Of a stretch of DNA of 64,000 bases, positions 23,078 to 34,495 are shown one piece after another. A program made the position numbers and the translations under genes. How positions within the stretch are numbered: position 1 is the stretch's first letter; the number at the start of each line of letters is the position of its first letter. Under the pieces are notes generated by a model. It had not been told where the DNA came from. It searched no databases and worked only from the letters and a program-made list of their open reading frames with translations. Source of the stretch: Pterois miles (taxonomy: Eukaryota; Chordata; Actinopteri; Perciformes; Scorpaenidae); the NCBI GenBank assembly GCA_947000775.1, contig CAMQGK010000001.1, positions 547,001-611,000 of the forward strand, read 5' to 3'.

Positions 23078-23217
23078 GTAGCATAAGAAGAAGTAAAACA
23101 ATAATTTGAAGAAGCATAAGAGAATTGTTAAGAGGAAGAAGAAGAAGAAGAAGAAGATTCATAAGCAGCAGAAGAACAGAAGAAGAAGAAATCTCGCGAG
23201 AGCACGTCTACTGAAAG
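22859..23217 (+). repeat. Two tandem copies of a ~178-bp AAT/AGA-rich unit
   Basis: Unit 1 (about 22859-23036) and unit 2 (about 23041-23217) each run in the order (AAT)n, AAGTAGCATAAGAAG, GTAAAACAATAA, AAGAAGCATAA, GAAGAAG repeats, GATTCATAAGCAGCAGAAG, AAATCTCGCGAGAGC. Units differ by microsatellite length and scattered substitutions. Unit 2 directly precedes the CpG island. Confidence 0.85.
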
Positions 23218-23660
23218 AAACAGCATATGGTGTAAAAATTGGGCTCGATATTAGTGAAAGGCAGTAAATTACAGTTACTTTTCAACGCCAGTCTACCTGC
23301 AAGAATGGCGACTGTCACTGAAGATAAGAAGAGGACAATTTGTGAGTTAAACACGGATGTTGAAACGACTGGCTTGTGCCGCCGCACAGTGCTAGCGCTA
23401 GCTTAGCAAAGTTAGCCTCGTAGCTGCGTGTTGTCATGTGTTTATACGGAGCCAGAGGGGATTAGTCCGGTCGGTGTCCGGCGGTGGATGGTTCAACTGC
23501 TTCGCATGTCGTCAGTAGTGAAGTTATCGGGTGAGTGAAACTGTCAAGTTACCCGGGGAAACAAACTGCGTTGGATGAAGACCGCGGGGTCGTGGAGTTG
23601 TTGTGTACCGGTGAGGATCGTGGGACAGAGCTCATGTTGCTGGCAGGACGTGGAGACAGC
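22995..23660 (+). promoter_or_regulatory. CpG-island promoter with two TCTCGCGAGA elements
   Basis: Exact TCTCGCGAGA palindromes lie at 23005-23014 and 23192-23201. This motif is known as the CGCG element, a strong core-promoter motif bound by BANP in unmethylated form. The following 450 bases are rich in CpG, unlike the AT-rich surroundings. No TATA box is seen. The downstream ATG at 23305 in a good start context suggests transcription rightwards, with the second palindrome about 100 bases upstream of translation. Confidence 0.7.
23305..23341 (+). CDS. Putative first coding exon of an unidentified gene (partial)
   Basis: The ATG has A at -3 and G at +4 and opens MATVTEDKKRTI, followed immediately by the donor T|GTGAGT at 23342, leaving phase 1. 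It sits in the CpG island downstream of the TCTCGCGAGA elements. A possible second exon after the AG at about 23667 continues in the same frame (WAALPRSVIPATSD..., to about 23755), but that acceptor lacks a pyrimidine tract and its donor is weak, so I do not assert it. I do not recognise the protein. The rest of the gene should lie to the right, in 24-47 kb or beyond, where I could not identify exons. It could also be a non-coding transcript. Confidence 0.4.
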
Positions 23661-24259
23661 GTGGTGTGTTAGGGGCGGCTCTTCCAAGGTCAGTTATCCC
23701 TGCTACCAGTGATGCTTCCCCATCGGTCCCTGATGGAGATGATGCTCAAGGAGTAACCGGTACCAATTTCCTGTTTATGTTTGCAAAGACTGTTTTTTTT
23801 TGTCTAGTTAAAATCTTGAAAGTTGAAGTTGAGATCAGAGTCATGGTTTTACTGTATTTTACATCAGAAATGTGGTGAGTTTAACAGTGTTAACTAGGCA
23901 CTTAAGCATTTTAAACTGTTTCAAATGAATGTAGATTATTGCAGAGCTGAAGATTATGCCCAAAATGACTATCATGATTTTTTTATGCCAACATTAAGAT
24001 CATGATTATCTGTTGATTTCAGGAACAAAGTGTTTTTATTGCATGATCACATTTATATAAACAGAGCGCTTCATGTAATTAAGGGAAGCCAAAATGAGTT
24101 TTTCACAAACTGATAAGATTTAAGTGTACCTCTCAGGCAAACATATCACTCTCTATTGAAAGACATAAGGGTTAACGGAAAAGAGGTGTGTGGATTTAAA
24201 AGTGAATCTGTGTATTTTTTTTTTTTTTTTTTTTGAAGAGATCTATTTGGGTTAATGAA

Positions 24260-24565
24260 TCCTTTTAAAGTTGCTGCATTGTCCGATCTGGGTGTCATCC
24301 ATATATTCATTTTATAACTTTAAGACTTTCACAGTGTGTCTTCAGCTCATAATTGTTAATTTTAACTTTTTGGTCACCTAAGATTGTCATACTCCACCCT
24401 CTCGTGTCACCTCTGATTGCAAATAACACAGATGGCGACAGCAACAAACCAAGATGGCGACAGCCAAAAAAGTCAAACCCAAGGCTTCAAAACAGCTGTC
24501 TTCACAGCAGTGGGTGAAGTCACGGTGACTACATCCACTTCTTATATACAGTCTGTGTTCCCAGG
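24260..24565 (+). repeat. Dispersed repeat, copy 1 (second copy 36823-37130)
   Basis: GTCCGATCTGGGTGTCATCC, CTTTCACAGTGTGT, GATGGCGACAGCCAAAA, AGGCTTCAA, GTCA.GGTGACTACATCCACTT and TATATACAGTCTGTG occur in the same order as at 36823-37130. This is a short, non-coding, moderately diverged interspersed family. Confidence 0.6.
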
Positions 24566-27500
24566 TTGTCGCTGTGATTGACACAAAATCCTAGGGCCCA
24601 TCTTATGGTACTCATTAACTAGTATAGTCGGTGCAGGGGTTAGGGCCCTTCTGTATTCTTGGTCGTCCATAGTTGATTAGACTCACACTGCTACTACATG
24701 GGCGCTTTTGATCCGCTATATCCTAAAGCTTACAAGAATACACTTGATTCAAGCTATGACTTGAAATTTCTTGAGTGTATAAACTTAACCTATGACTCAT
24801 ATAGGCTAAATAAACTGACTCACATCTCAGAAAACCCAAGAAAACCACTTTCCTAGCCTTACTCTGTTATGAGGAAAGATTACCACGTCCACCCCTCCAC
24901 ATCGTCTCCTTGTAATTTTGCTCATCTATGCATTTAGGTTTCATCTACTGCTAAGTCATTGTAAGCACTCCTGGATAAACAGCTGAAAGCTATCAGCGCA
25001 GAGGAAAAACACAAAGCGTCAGCTTCTCTCTGACTTGTATTGAGATGTCAAGGAGCCCCTCGTAGTTTATATGGACTGACTGTGAGGGCTGCTGCTCTGT
25101 GACTGGCTGATCTTTGGGCCGTGCCTGATGACCAGTGACCACGGGGTGGACCCGAGGCAGGGATTATGTCCTCTGGTTCCCTCTCACGGATGTCCTTAGG
25201 GAGCGTTAATGTTGTTTTGTACACTCGTGGTTATGCTGTGCTTCGAAAACGTTTTTCCCATCTTTGATGTTGACCGACAGCCATAAGCAAACGAAAGGTA
25301 AAAATATACAGACACAAGTACAAGCCCACCTTCTTCTACCTAAATATAAGACTTCAGTAAACCTATTTGGTGCATTAAAATTATTTGCTTTTCATACCTG
25401 ATGCACTTATATCCCCCCTTTCATTGTATATATATCAGTAGCTCCCATTGATTTGCATGTAACGGTGTTCTGGAGTTCACTGCATGAGTAGGCGGGGACT
25501 CTGGGTCAGTGCACGGTGCTCTGGGCTGGCGGCCAGATGGACATTTTATACATGAGGGGAATGGATCGGATGCAAAAATGAACAGTTATAGAGGAAACTA
25601 TGGTGGGGTATCCAGACATTGGTCTCCCATTATAAATATCCATGCCGCCACAGAGGGAAAACAAGAACAGTTTCTTCTTGTGCTTTTTTTAAGTTTAAAA
25701 CCAAATGTCTGCTGCCTGGACTGTAGGATGTAATTGTTTACATGTTAACATAGTTTTGTTTTATATGGACAAAGACAAAAGTAGTTATGAGAAACATAGG
25801 ACTTCTTTTGCTTATAAGTTATAGAAAATGTTTTACACTAGTGCTGTGATTGGGGTCCTGGAGGTCAGTTTTTTAGTTCATGAGTTTTCCTAGTTTTATG
25901 AGAAGTGTTTATAAACATTATGTTGAAGTACAGAAAATGTTCAGTTTTGGCTCTTGAAGACTTCTTTGTAACACATGGTAAACACTTATCTGCTATTGAT
26001 TGGTGCTGACAGTATTTTTAAACAGCGCTATAAGTGTATTTGACTTCTGAACTTTTTGAAATAATAGTTTGCTTATAACAGGCCTAAAAGCAACTTAGAC
26101 AGCTTTGGGTCTAATTATCATGTCACTGTGAAGCGTGACATACTGCACATTTCTTTGCCAATAAATTACTCTTTGGCAAACAAAAATAATATATATTTGT
26201 ACAACACCATCCCACATAACGTAATATTTACTTATGTAATAACTGTGTTTTATGGTAATGTCTCTATTTTATCACCCTCAATAAATGTGCAAGCTCCGTT
26301 TGTGGCAAAGGGAAAGGGTTGCTTCAACACTTTTCTACACACTGGGTTTTTATAATGGACCTGAAATGGAAATGGACAAAAAACTGAGTGTGAATTGGAA
26401 GTTGGAGAGGTGCCAGTTTACCTCTGGGGCACTGCGGGGGTGCCCCAGGGAAAGGAAAAAACCCCCAAACTGCTGGGGGGGTTTTGAGGGGGGAGCCCAA
26501 TCACTTAGACACCTCTCTATAAATGTATATATGTGTTTTTAGGTTTTGAATTTACAATGTATGATTTAAAAAGAGTGAAAATTAATTTCCCCATTGGGGG
26601 AATAAAAAAGGGAAATTCTCCTCTTCCTCTATAAGAAGAATCAAATCAGAATCAAACAGAGTAAGAATAGATTTTTCAATAGTAGTGGCATCTGTGGGAC
26701 CCTAAAGAATGAGAAATAACAAACCTAAAAATGCCAGCGTTCAAATGTGTTGTTTTAATATTTAATACCTTTAGGTCAATTATTTGTTTAAATTTATAAA
26801 ATACATGAAGATAGATATTCCACACTTTGGCACCCAGTCTAAAAAAGGCTATGAAATAAATGCAAAGTCAGGATTATGAAAATCTCACCAGGTATCTCAT
26901 TAAATAAAGCCAATGGGGGAAATAAATACACAATGCTTCTCTGTGTATCATGCATCATATTTATAGTCAAAGCCACAAATTACTGTATCATGTCCCTTAT
27001 GACGCATTTTTCAGTCTCTTAGTGGTTGCAGAGACACAAGGAGAATCTTAATTTGCAACCCTTTTGGTAGCAATAATGGTAAGGTAGCAGAAAACCTAAA
27101 CGATTGAACTTTAATTTCCACTTTCCCCAGCAAAAACTAATTCTATAGATATAGCAGAACAAGTATGGGAATAAATAGCTGAAGAGGATGATCAAAACGC
27201 ATCTTTTTTTAACTCCCAAGGCAACGTTCTCATTTTCATGGCTTGCTACCTTGGGGTTTGGCTGAATGCCACTGGGAGAAATGGCCCACTGGAGACACAG
27301 AGGGCAGAGACGGCGACCACAGAGACACCCACCCTGCCCTGCTGCACGGAGGAATGGTTTATATACATCTTACTGCATGGTATAGAGAGTTGTGTCACCA
27401 TGTCGACAGGGCTAATATTGTTCGCTGCTTGTTTCTTTCAGTGCTCAAAACTGTTTGGGCATTTTGTGGAAGATATTATGTATTTTAATTTAGTACGTAA

Positions 27501-27765
27501 CTGCCACTTTCAGAGTAATTATCCTTACTGCAAAAATATAATTTCCAGATAATTAGTTTCCCTAAGAGGCAAATTATATTATTACGAATATGGGAAAGTG
27601 CTTGGGGACTGAAAGAAAATTGTTCGGGGAAAGGGGTGGTCAGAAAGTATTTTAATTTTTAACACGGCCTTATTAGCTTTCTTGCCAAGAGTTAGATGAG
27701 AAGGTTGATACCACTCATGTCTAAACAGAAAATATGAAGCTACCGCTGTCAGCTGGCTAACTTAA
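24566..27765. other. Gene-poor AT-rich interval
   Basis: I recognise no exon here. Around 26400-26640 there are G/C-run-rich pieces and a CCCCATTGGGGG sequence before AATAAAAAAG that may be a worn LINE-type tail. ORFs up to 104 residues (27238) have no domain similarity. If the first exon at 23305 belongs to a protein-coding gene, small exons could be hidden here. Confidence 0.4.
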
Positions 27766-28350
27766 AGCCCTGTCACACACAAGCCGACAGTCGTCCATCG
27801 GACAGTTTTTTGCCGTCGGTGAGCGTCCGTCCACTGTTGGCTTTAGTCTGCCCGCGCTGGAGGTTTTTGGCCAATTCAGCATGGTCATGGGTGAAAGCAG
27901 TCACTCTGATTTGGCTGGTCAGCTTAAGTGAATCGGTGCACAAGAAGAGATACAGAAGTGAGGAAAGCAAGCAAACAAGTAAAGTCTAGACAGCACACAC
28001 AGAGGGCTCTTCTCATTGTTCATCTTCATCTCATCGTATTTTCACAATGACACGGCCGTCTGGAATGAAGCTGGAGAGTGACAGCTGTCCTCTGTCTTCT
28101 GGTTCCTTTTTGAATGACGAACAGAGACAACCGCTGGTGGGGAGAGATATTTCATCTCACGCAGCAGCAGAGAGTCTGTGCTAGCTGGCCAACGGCTGTC
28201 GTCTTTGATGAGTGTTTGAGTGCAGCTTGTTGGCCGAGGCACAGGTGATGTGAGGCGACGCAACAGATGGTCCTCGTTGCGGCTTGTTCTCTGATGCCAT
28301 TGTGGGCCTTTAGCTTAACATTAATCACAACCAGCCTTGCTCTGTCCAAA
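27766..28350. repeat. Dispersed repeat related to 29385-29565
   Basis: The part from AGTCTGTGCTAGCTGGCC (28172) through GTTGGCCGAGGCACAGG, GAGGCGACGCAACAGA and CCTTTAGCTTAACA to GCTCTGTCCAAATG (28350) repeats at 29388-29570 with about one change in eight positions by eye. The left part begins CCCTGTCACACACAAGCC (27769), which may be an element end. It looks like a non-autonomous DNA transposon family, unidentified. Confidence 0.55.
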
Positions 28351-28580
28351 TGTAACACCCCCTCTTCCTACACCTCTAAAGCCAAATAATTAAATCTTAA
28401 AAAAGGTGAAACACAACATTCAGCCCCTCTCTCCACCCTCATCATTTTCATACAGTCCCCATTTTTGTAATGAACTTGCCAGAAATCTCACAGATATTGC
28501 TTCAGATGTAAATGGAAACACTGCTTTGTCCAACCTGAAGTCAACCATGAATAGATATATTCAAACAACTTAATTGGCAT

Positions 28581-29376
28581 TAGCTTAAGATAAGATAAGA
28601 TAAGATGAACCTTTATTAATCCCCGGAGGGAAATTATCTCTATGTGCTGTGTGCAGCTGGTGACTCAGTTTTGGATGAAAAATGAGAGGTCAGTTTTGGA
28701 AAGCTTCAGTTTCAGGTGCAGAGTCGAGTGCTTGGTCATGGTCATGTCCAGGTCTAGCACCTTTGATCTCTGGACCATTTGGACTTCTGGGAACAGAAAC
28801 AAACGGACCAGGTGGCTAATCTTAAAGTTGGGGCAGAAACTGTAGTCTGGTAGTGTAAGTACTTCATTTTTCCACACTCATTCATACGAATAAACTTCAT
28901 TATCCATATGGTGAATGTTTTTAGTAGCACAACAAGCCAGAAAACTATTAAGATCAGCTTTCATTAAGAATTAATTTCATACCACTTAGTGAATAGATAC
29001 AAGTCAATAAATCTTACTTACAAGTGGGCCTAATTTAGATTTCTACTCTTGTGTCTTAATTCAGAGCATCCTGTTGCTCACATTCAGAGAGGGCTATTTA
29101 GCAAGCTGCAGTTGATGAATATAGCACCACAAAATATGGCTTCATGGTCTGCCTCTTGTAAAATGAACATAATTAAAGCTCTGACAACAGAGAGGACGTG
29201 TGTTCTGCACCGCAGGGTCCCCGATAGTTTCTGAGCTTCGTCTGCGAGACTGTGCCTCGTGATGTTTGACATCACTGATTACAGAGCATGTGCCACATTA
29301 TGTTACTGTCACTGTACCTTGGGAAAGTTGAGAACGTGGAATCACGCATAATTAGACATTTAGTGCCAATCCTCCC
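28581..29376 (+). repeat. Duplicated block, copy 1
   Basis: Matches 31175-31992 in the same orientation. The two are nearly identical over about 28905-29376 versus 31530-31992. They share AGCACAACAAGCCAGAAAAC, TTCAGAGCATCCTGTTGCTC, GGACGTGTGTTCTGCACCGC and AATTAGACATTTAG. Copy 1 carries an extra 45-bp LINE-type tail (28588-28632), and copy 2 carries about 100 bp of different sequence near 31255-31365. The 61-residue ORF found in both copies is a by-product of the duplication. Confidence 0.85.
28588..28632 (-). mobile_element. LINE/SINE 3' tail inserted in duplicated block copy 1
   Basis: On the minus strand this reads TCCCTCCGGGGATTAATAAA then GGTTCATCTTATC repeats. Copy 2 of the block reads straight from TTAGCTTA to ATTATCTC at 31175-31190 with nothing between, so copy 2 displays the empty site. 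Confidence 0.7.
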
Positions 29377-29384
29377 TGAACAGG

Positions 29385-29570
29385 AAGTCTGTGCTAACTT
29401 GCCAGTGGCTGTCATCTTTGTGGAGTGTTGTGTGCAACGTGTTGGCCGAGACGCAGGCGACGTTAGGCGACACAACAGACGCCCTTCGTTGAAGCTAATT
29501 CTCTGATGTCAGTTTCAGCCTTTAGCTTAACAAACTGCAGATCACAACCAGCCTAGCTCTGTCCAAATGC
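29385..29570. repeat. Dispersed repeat related to 28172-28350
   Basis: Same internal words in the same order as 28172-28350: AGTCTGTGCTAACTTGCC, GTGTTGGCCGAGACGCAGG, GGCGACACAACAGA, CCTTTAGCTTAACA, GCTCTGTCCAAATG. It directly follows duplicated block copy 1. Confidence 0.6.
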
Positions 29571-29610
29571 CAATTTCAATTTGCCAATTGACAATTAAGT
29601 GTTTTAGGAA

Positions 29611-31175
29611 TACGGCCCCCTCCTAACTAATGTCCTAAACTATTGGAACAACGTGGCCAAGTCCTTTATTTTTGCTGTACACTGAAAACATTTGGGTTTG
29701 ACATCAAAAGATGAATATGAGACAAGACATCAGCATTTCGGCTTCTATTTCCAGGGATTTACATCTTGATCTGTTTGAAAAAAAAACTTAGAAGATAGCA
29801 CCTTTTGTTTGAACCTACCCATTTTTCAAGTGAGCAAAATTATTGGAGCATGTGACTGACAGGTGTTTTTTGTTGCCCAGGTGTGTCCGGTTACATTGAA
29901 TATTCAAACAATAATAAATAGACTGTCTACTCTGTTTCAGTTTTGGGTTTTGCCTGTACAGACTGCATTTATAGTTAACAAGGTGTAACCAACATAAAGA
30001 CCAGAGGGCTGTCTATGGGAGAAAAGCAAGCAATTTTGAAGCTGAGTGAAGATGGAAAATCAGAGCCATTACACAAATATTGGCCATAGTCAGTACAATC
30101 ATTTGGAGCGTCCTGACGAAGAAAGAAACCAGTGGTGTACTGAGCAACAAACGTGGAACCGTTAGACCAAGGAAAACATCAGCAGTTGATGACCGAAACA
30201 TTGTGAGAGCTGTAAAGAAAAACCCTAAAATAGCTGTCAGTGACATCAGCAACAACCTCCAGACTTCAGGAACAAAGGTACAGGGGCTACACCAGAAGAT
30301 GAAAACCACTCATTAGCATTAAGAAGAGGAAGGACAGATTGGAGTTAGACTAAAAGTACAGAGACGAGGCTCAAAAGTTCTGGGACAAAGTTTTATGGAC
30401 TGATGAGACAAAGATAAACCTTTACCAAAGTGATGGAAAGACTAATGTGTGGAGAAAGAAAAGATCTGTTCATGATCCCAGACCCAGCAGCTCATCTGTG
30501 AAACATGGTGGAGGTAATGTCATGGCTTGGGCTTCTTCTTCTGGGACGGCTCATTGATCTTCATTGATGATGTAACACATGATGGCAGCGGCTAAATGAA
30601 CTCAGAAGTCTACAGAAACATTTTGTCTGCCAACAGATGAACCAAACTGATCAGGACATCCCTCATCATGCAGCAAGACGACGACCCAAAACATACAGTC
30701 AGACCAACCAAGGAGTTCATCAGGGGAAAGAAGTCGAAGGTTTCAGACTAGCCAAGTCCATCTGCAGACTGAAACCCTACTGAGCAGCATTTTACCTGCT
30801 AAAGAGGAGACTGAAGGGAAAAAAAACCATTGAAACAAACAACAACTGAAAGAGGCTGCGGTGAAAGCTGGAAAAGCACCACAAAAGAAGAATGTAAAAG
30901 TTTGGTGACTAAATGTTCAGTATTATTCACTTTAATCCATTTTAAGTGTATCTGTTCCTATAATTTTGCTCACCTAAACATTTGGTATTCTATTACAAAC
31001 GATGCTATCTTCTAAGTTGTGTAACTGATCTAGATGTAAATATCTGAAAATAGAAGCTGAAATACTGATCTCTTGTCTCATATTCATCTTTTGATGTCAA
31101 ACCCAAATGTTTTCAATGTACAGTAAAAATAAATGACTTGGCCTCACTGTTCCAGTAGCTTTGGAGGGGACTGTA
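29611..31175 (+). pseudogene. Tc1-like DNA transposon, decayed transposase
   Basis: The left end region (TATTGGAACAACGTGGCCAA, TTTGGGTTTGACATCAAAAG, GAATATGAGACAAGA) is the inverse of the right end region (31070-31175, ending TTTGGAGGGGACTGTA), so terminal inverted repeats of well over 100 bp are visible. A small insertion disrupts the left terminus near 29623-29635. The body encodes remnants of a Tc1 transposase: the helix-turn-helix part survives as an open frame at 30080-30316 (RGTVRPRKTSAVDDRNIVRA), and later parts (KINLYQSDGKTNVWRKK, VKHGGGNVMAW) sit in other frames with stops. It cannot make a functional enzyme as it stands. Confidence 0.85.
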
Positions 31176-31992
31176 TTAGCTTAATTATCTCTAGGTGCTG
31201 TGTGCAGCTAATGAGTCAATTTTGGATGAAGAATGAGAGGTCAGTTTTGGAAAGTTTTTTTTTGGCAGCCTTGTGTGTTTATGCTGCTCTTTTATAATGA
31301 GGAGGTGGAGAGTTAAGCGCTTAGCCTAAGGGGTCTTTTAAATATCTGGAAGCTTGTGTCTCATTTCCAGGTCTAACACCCTTGATCTCTGGATCATTTG
31401 GACTCCTGGGAACAGAAACAAACGGACCAGCTGACTAATCTAAAAGTTGGGGCAGAAACTGTAGTCTGGCAGTGTAATTACTTTGTTGTTCCACACTCAT
31501 TTATATGAATAAGCTTCATTATCATGGTGAATGTTTTTAGTAGCACAACAAGCCAGAAAACTATTAAGATCAGCTTTCATTAAGAATTAATTTCATACCA
31601 CTTAGTGAATAGATACAAGTCAGTAAATCTTACTTACAAGTGGGCCTAATTTAGATTTCTACTCTTGTGTCTTAATTCAGAGCATCCTGTTGCTCGCATT
31701 CAGAGAGGGCTATTTAGCAAGCTGCAGTTGATGAATATAGCACCACAAAATATGGCTTCATGGTCTGTCCCATGTAAAATGAACATAATTAAAGCTCTGA
31801 CAACAGAGAGGACGTGTGTTCTGCACCGCAGGGTCCCCGATAGTTTCTGAGCTTCGTCTGCGAGACTGTGCCTCGTGATGTTTGACATCACTGATTACAG
31901 AGCATGTGCCACATTACGTTACTGTTACTGTACCCTGGGAAAGTTGAGAACGTGGGATCACGCATAATTAGACATTTAGCGCCAATCCTCCC
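31175..31992 (+). repeat. Duplicated block, copy 2
   Basis: See copy 1 at 28581-29376. Homology starts right at the Tc1 element's right end (CTGTA|TTAGCTTA) and stops at CCAATCCTCCC in both copies. The abrupt boundaries suggest a tandem or dispersed duplication whose junction coincides with the transposon end. Confidence 0.85.
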
Positions 31993-32815
31993 CACAGATG
32001 AACACACCCTTCACCACAACAGAGGAGGGCCAGGAGTTAAAATTGTCCCAGCGCCCCCTGATATCAACCACACGAGTCAAAAACACCCTCCCGCTGCTAT
32101 CTAAGACTGAATTTGCTGTAATCTACACAATAAAGGCACAGTGGGGGCATGAAATCCAAGTCAAACTCCAAAAGGCCTTGCTCCATCTTTGAACTGAAGC
32201 TACTGCAGCAGGAGTCTCAAGTAATCTGTATTTTAGAGCAGAAAAGCCCCATGAGCTATCATAAACTTATATATAGCAATCAAAGCTCCAATCAGAGCTC
32301 AGTTAAATTAGAGGTATATCGTCTTTCAGCATAGAATTACAATTCTATTTCTACAGATCGAATATCTCTGGAAGCATCGAACGAAAGGATAATTCAAGGC
32401 TTTCATTAAGTCTTTCATGAACCCTAAACTACCACGGAGCGCAGAAGAATAGAACACTTCTCAGCTGACGTGAAGCTGCACGACATCTCGGCACTTTGTG
32501 GTTTCATGCACCAACACATACCCATACTTGAGGGTATTTCAGGAGTTTCCGAGCAACACTTTGCATCCAAAAAATGCAAGTAACAATTTCAAAAGAGTTG
32601 CAAGATGTTCTCTGACCAAAAAGTACACAAGGAAAGCAAATATTTGTTTCTTAAATTAAATGAATTTGTGTCACATTTTCCTTAATTTCTATTCATTTTA
32701 ACTGTTAACTTGGTCCCAGTTACGGATTTTTACAGGTCTCGGAGAGTACTACTGCATGTGGGGAAAAAAGTTGTGTAAAGCCTTTTATGGCTCCAGAGGA
32801 AGCACAAAGTTTGAT

Positions 32816-33190
32816 TACTGTATTTTTCGCACTATAAGGGGCACGTAAAATCCTTTTATTTTCTCAAAAATCGACAGTGCGCCTTATAATCCGGCACACC
32901 TTATGTATCAATTCTGGTTGTGCTTCCTGACCTCGAACCAATTTTATGTGGTACAGGGCGCTCATAAATCTGTCAAAATGTTTTGTTACGACTTTGGTAA
33001 GCTACGAAGCCGCACCGCAGGATGGATTGTCGGGGCATTACGGCACTCACCGACGCCGTCAAAACGAAAGTGAAGAAATCTAATTCAGAGCTTGCCATCA
33101 TTCCGGGTGGATTAACTAAAGAACTCCAACCGTTAGATATTGGTGTCAACAGGTCATTCAAAGTTAAATTGCGAGCTGCGCTGTCCATCC
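32816..33190 (+). pseudogene. pogo/Tigger-like transposon remnant
   Basis: The left terminus TACTGTATTTTTCGCACTAT with the following GTGCGCCTTATAATCCGGC is the familiar end of pogo-type elements. From about 33022 an open frame reads KTKVKKSNSELAIIPGGLTK and ELQPLDIGVNRSFK, which matches the C-terminal part of the pogo/Tigger DDE transposase (the I-PGGLT-LQPLD block). The DNA-binding and most catalytic parts are missing, so this is an internally deleted or truncated relic. Confidence 0.75.
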
Positions 33191-33194
33191 CAAT

Positions 33195-33440
33195 GGCATC
33201 AAGGGACGGACACAGAAGTTGCAGTACAACTGTTGGCCACTACGACCATGTTGGGATCAACGACCGGGACTCTTCCTGGGGGCTTGAAGGTTATCTTCTC
33301 AGAGCCGGCCACCATGTTTGTACAGTAGCCCAGAATGGACCAAACTATGGCTCTAGATAGGGTCATTGTTTTTGCGTCAGCTACTGTAGTTCAGGGTCGG
33401 AAACCTCACCACTAAATGCCACCAAATCCTACAAAATGCA
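33195..33440 (+). repeat. Two repeat fragments joined
   Basis: 33205-33300 matches 44905-44975 (GGACACAGAAGTTGCAGTAC, TTGGCCACT, GACCATGTTGGGATCAA). 33312-33440 matches 41072-41225 (CCATGTTT.TACAGTAGCCC, TAGATAGGG, AACCT...CACC.CTA..TGCCACCAA). The first also belongs to the family at 4613-5200. No coding content. Confidence 0.6.
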
Positions 33441-34214
33441 CCTTTTTAAACACTAAAATACTTCTTAAACATTAATGCATCAATGTTAACTATTTAATAT
33501 CATCAGATATAAGAAAATATCACTCACAGGGGGCATTTTTCTGCAGAACAATTACTTTTCATACATCAGGTATTTGTAGGATGTATTGGTATTTTTACTA
33601 AAGTAAAAGGTCTGAATTCTTCTTCCACTGCTGTTTGGTCTTGCCTCCCACTGAGACACCCGCTCAATCTATGATGGATGATTTGCTGAGTGATGTGTTC
33701 AGTCATCTTTCAGCATATGTTCAAACCCTGTGGGTCCAGATACAGCAGTAAATCAAAGAGCAGTCATTGTGGTGACTGCACTGTGAATCACAGCGTCCTA
33801 AATAAAGCTCTCTAGCTTTCCATTGTCTAAACACCTAAACCAACTCCAAGCTCTAGAACAGTGTATGCTTAACATGTTGCTTAATGAAGCAACAAAGCCA
33901 TGGCAACATCCTCTATTATATGTATGAGTAAACCAGAGTAAGCATGTTCTTGAAGCCCATAAAAACTGGGGTAAGTACATCTGCACGCTGTAATCCTGAG
34001 GCAAAATGTGCTTTAAATATCTTTTAAGACTTTCTCTTTATGCACACTGAAACCTGAATGAATGTTATAGTACCAAATACATTATTGAAATTGCTCTATA
34101 CTAGACTCATTTAAAATTCCCATAGCATAGCCAGTATACAGAACATTAGGGCTGCAACTCCTCCTGTCCCCCCGTTATGTGTCACTGTTTTTTATGTTCT
34201 TGGACGGGATGTAA

Positions 34215-34275
34215 CTGAAAGATAATTTTCCCTTCGGGGATTAATAAAGTTCATCTTATCTTATCTTATCTTAAC
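34215..34275 (+). mobile_element. LINE/SINE-type 3' tail
   Basis: TTTTCCCTTCGGGGATTAAT with a CCCTTCGGGG hairpin, then AAAGTTCATCTTATC repeats. Same family as the tails at 18431, 28588 and 43051. Confidence 0.65.
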
Positions 34276-34427
34276 TAACAATTTTATTGTTGATTAATCT
34301 GTTGAATATTTTCTTGATTAATCGATTGTTTGGTCAATAAAATGTCAGAAAATAGTGAAAAATGTCTATTAGTGTTTCCTAAAGCCCAAGAAGACGTCCT
34401 CAAATGTCTTTTTTTGTTCACAAATTT

Positions 34428-34495
<68 letters not shown>

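Noticed and set aside
23666..23878. 70-residue frame as a separate gene
   Set aside because: It begins without an ATG in the DNA, and its second half is AT-rich low-complexity sequence. Its first part is only considered as a doubtful second exon of the 23305 gene.
29049..31850. Two nearly identical 61-residue ORFs (29049-29234 and 31665-31850)
   Set aside because: Identity comes from duplication of the whole non-coding block. The frames have no splice sites, no domain and no better conservation than their flanks.
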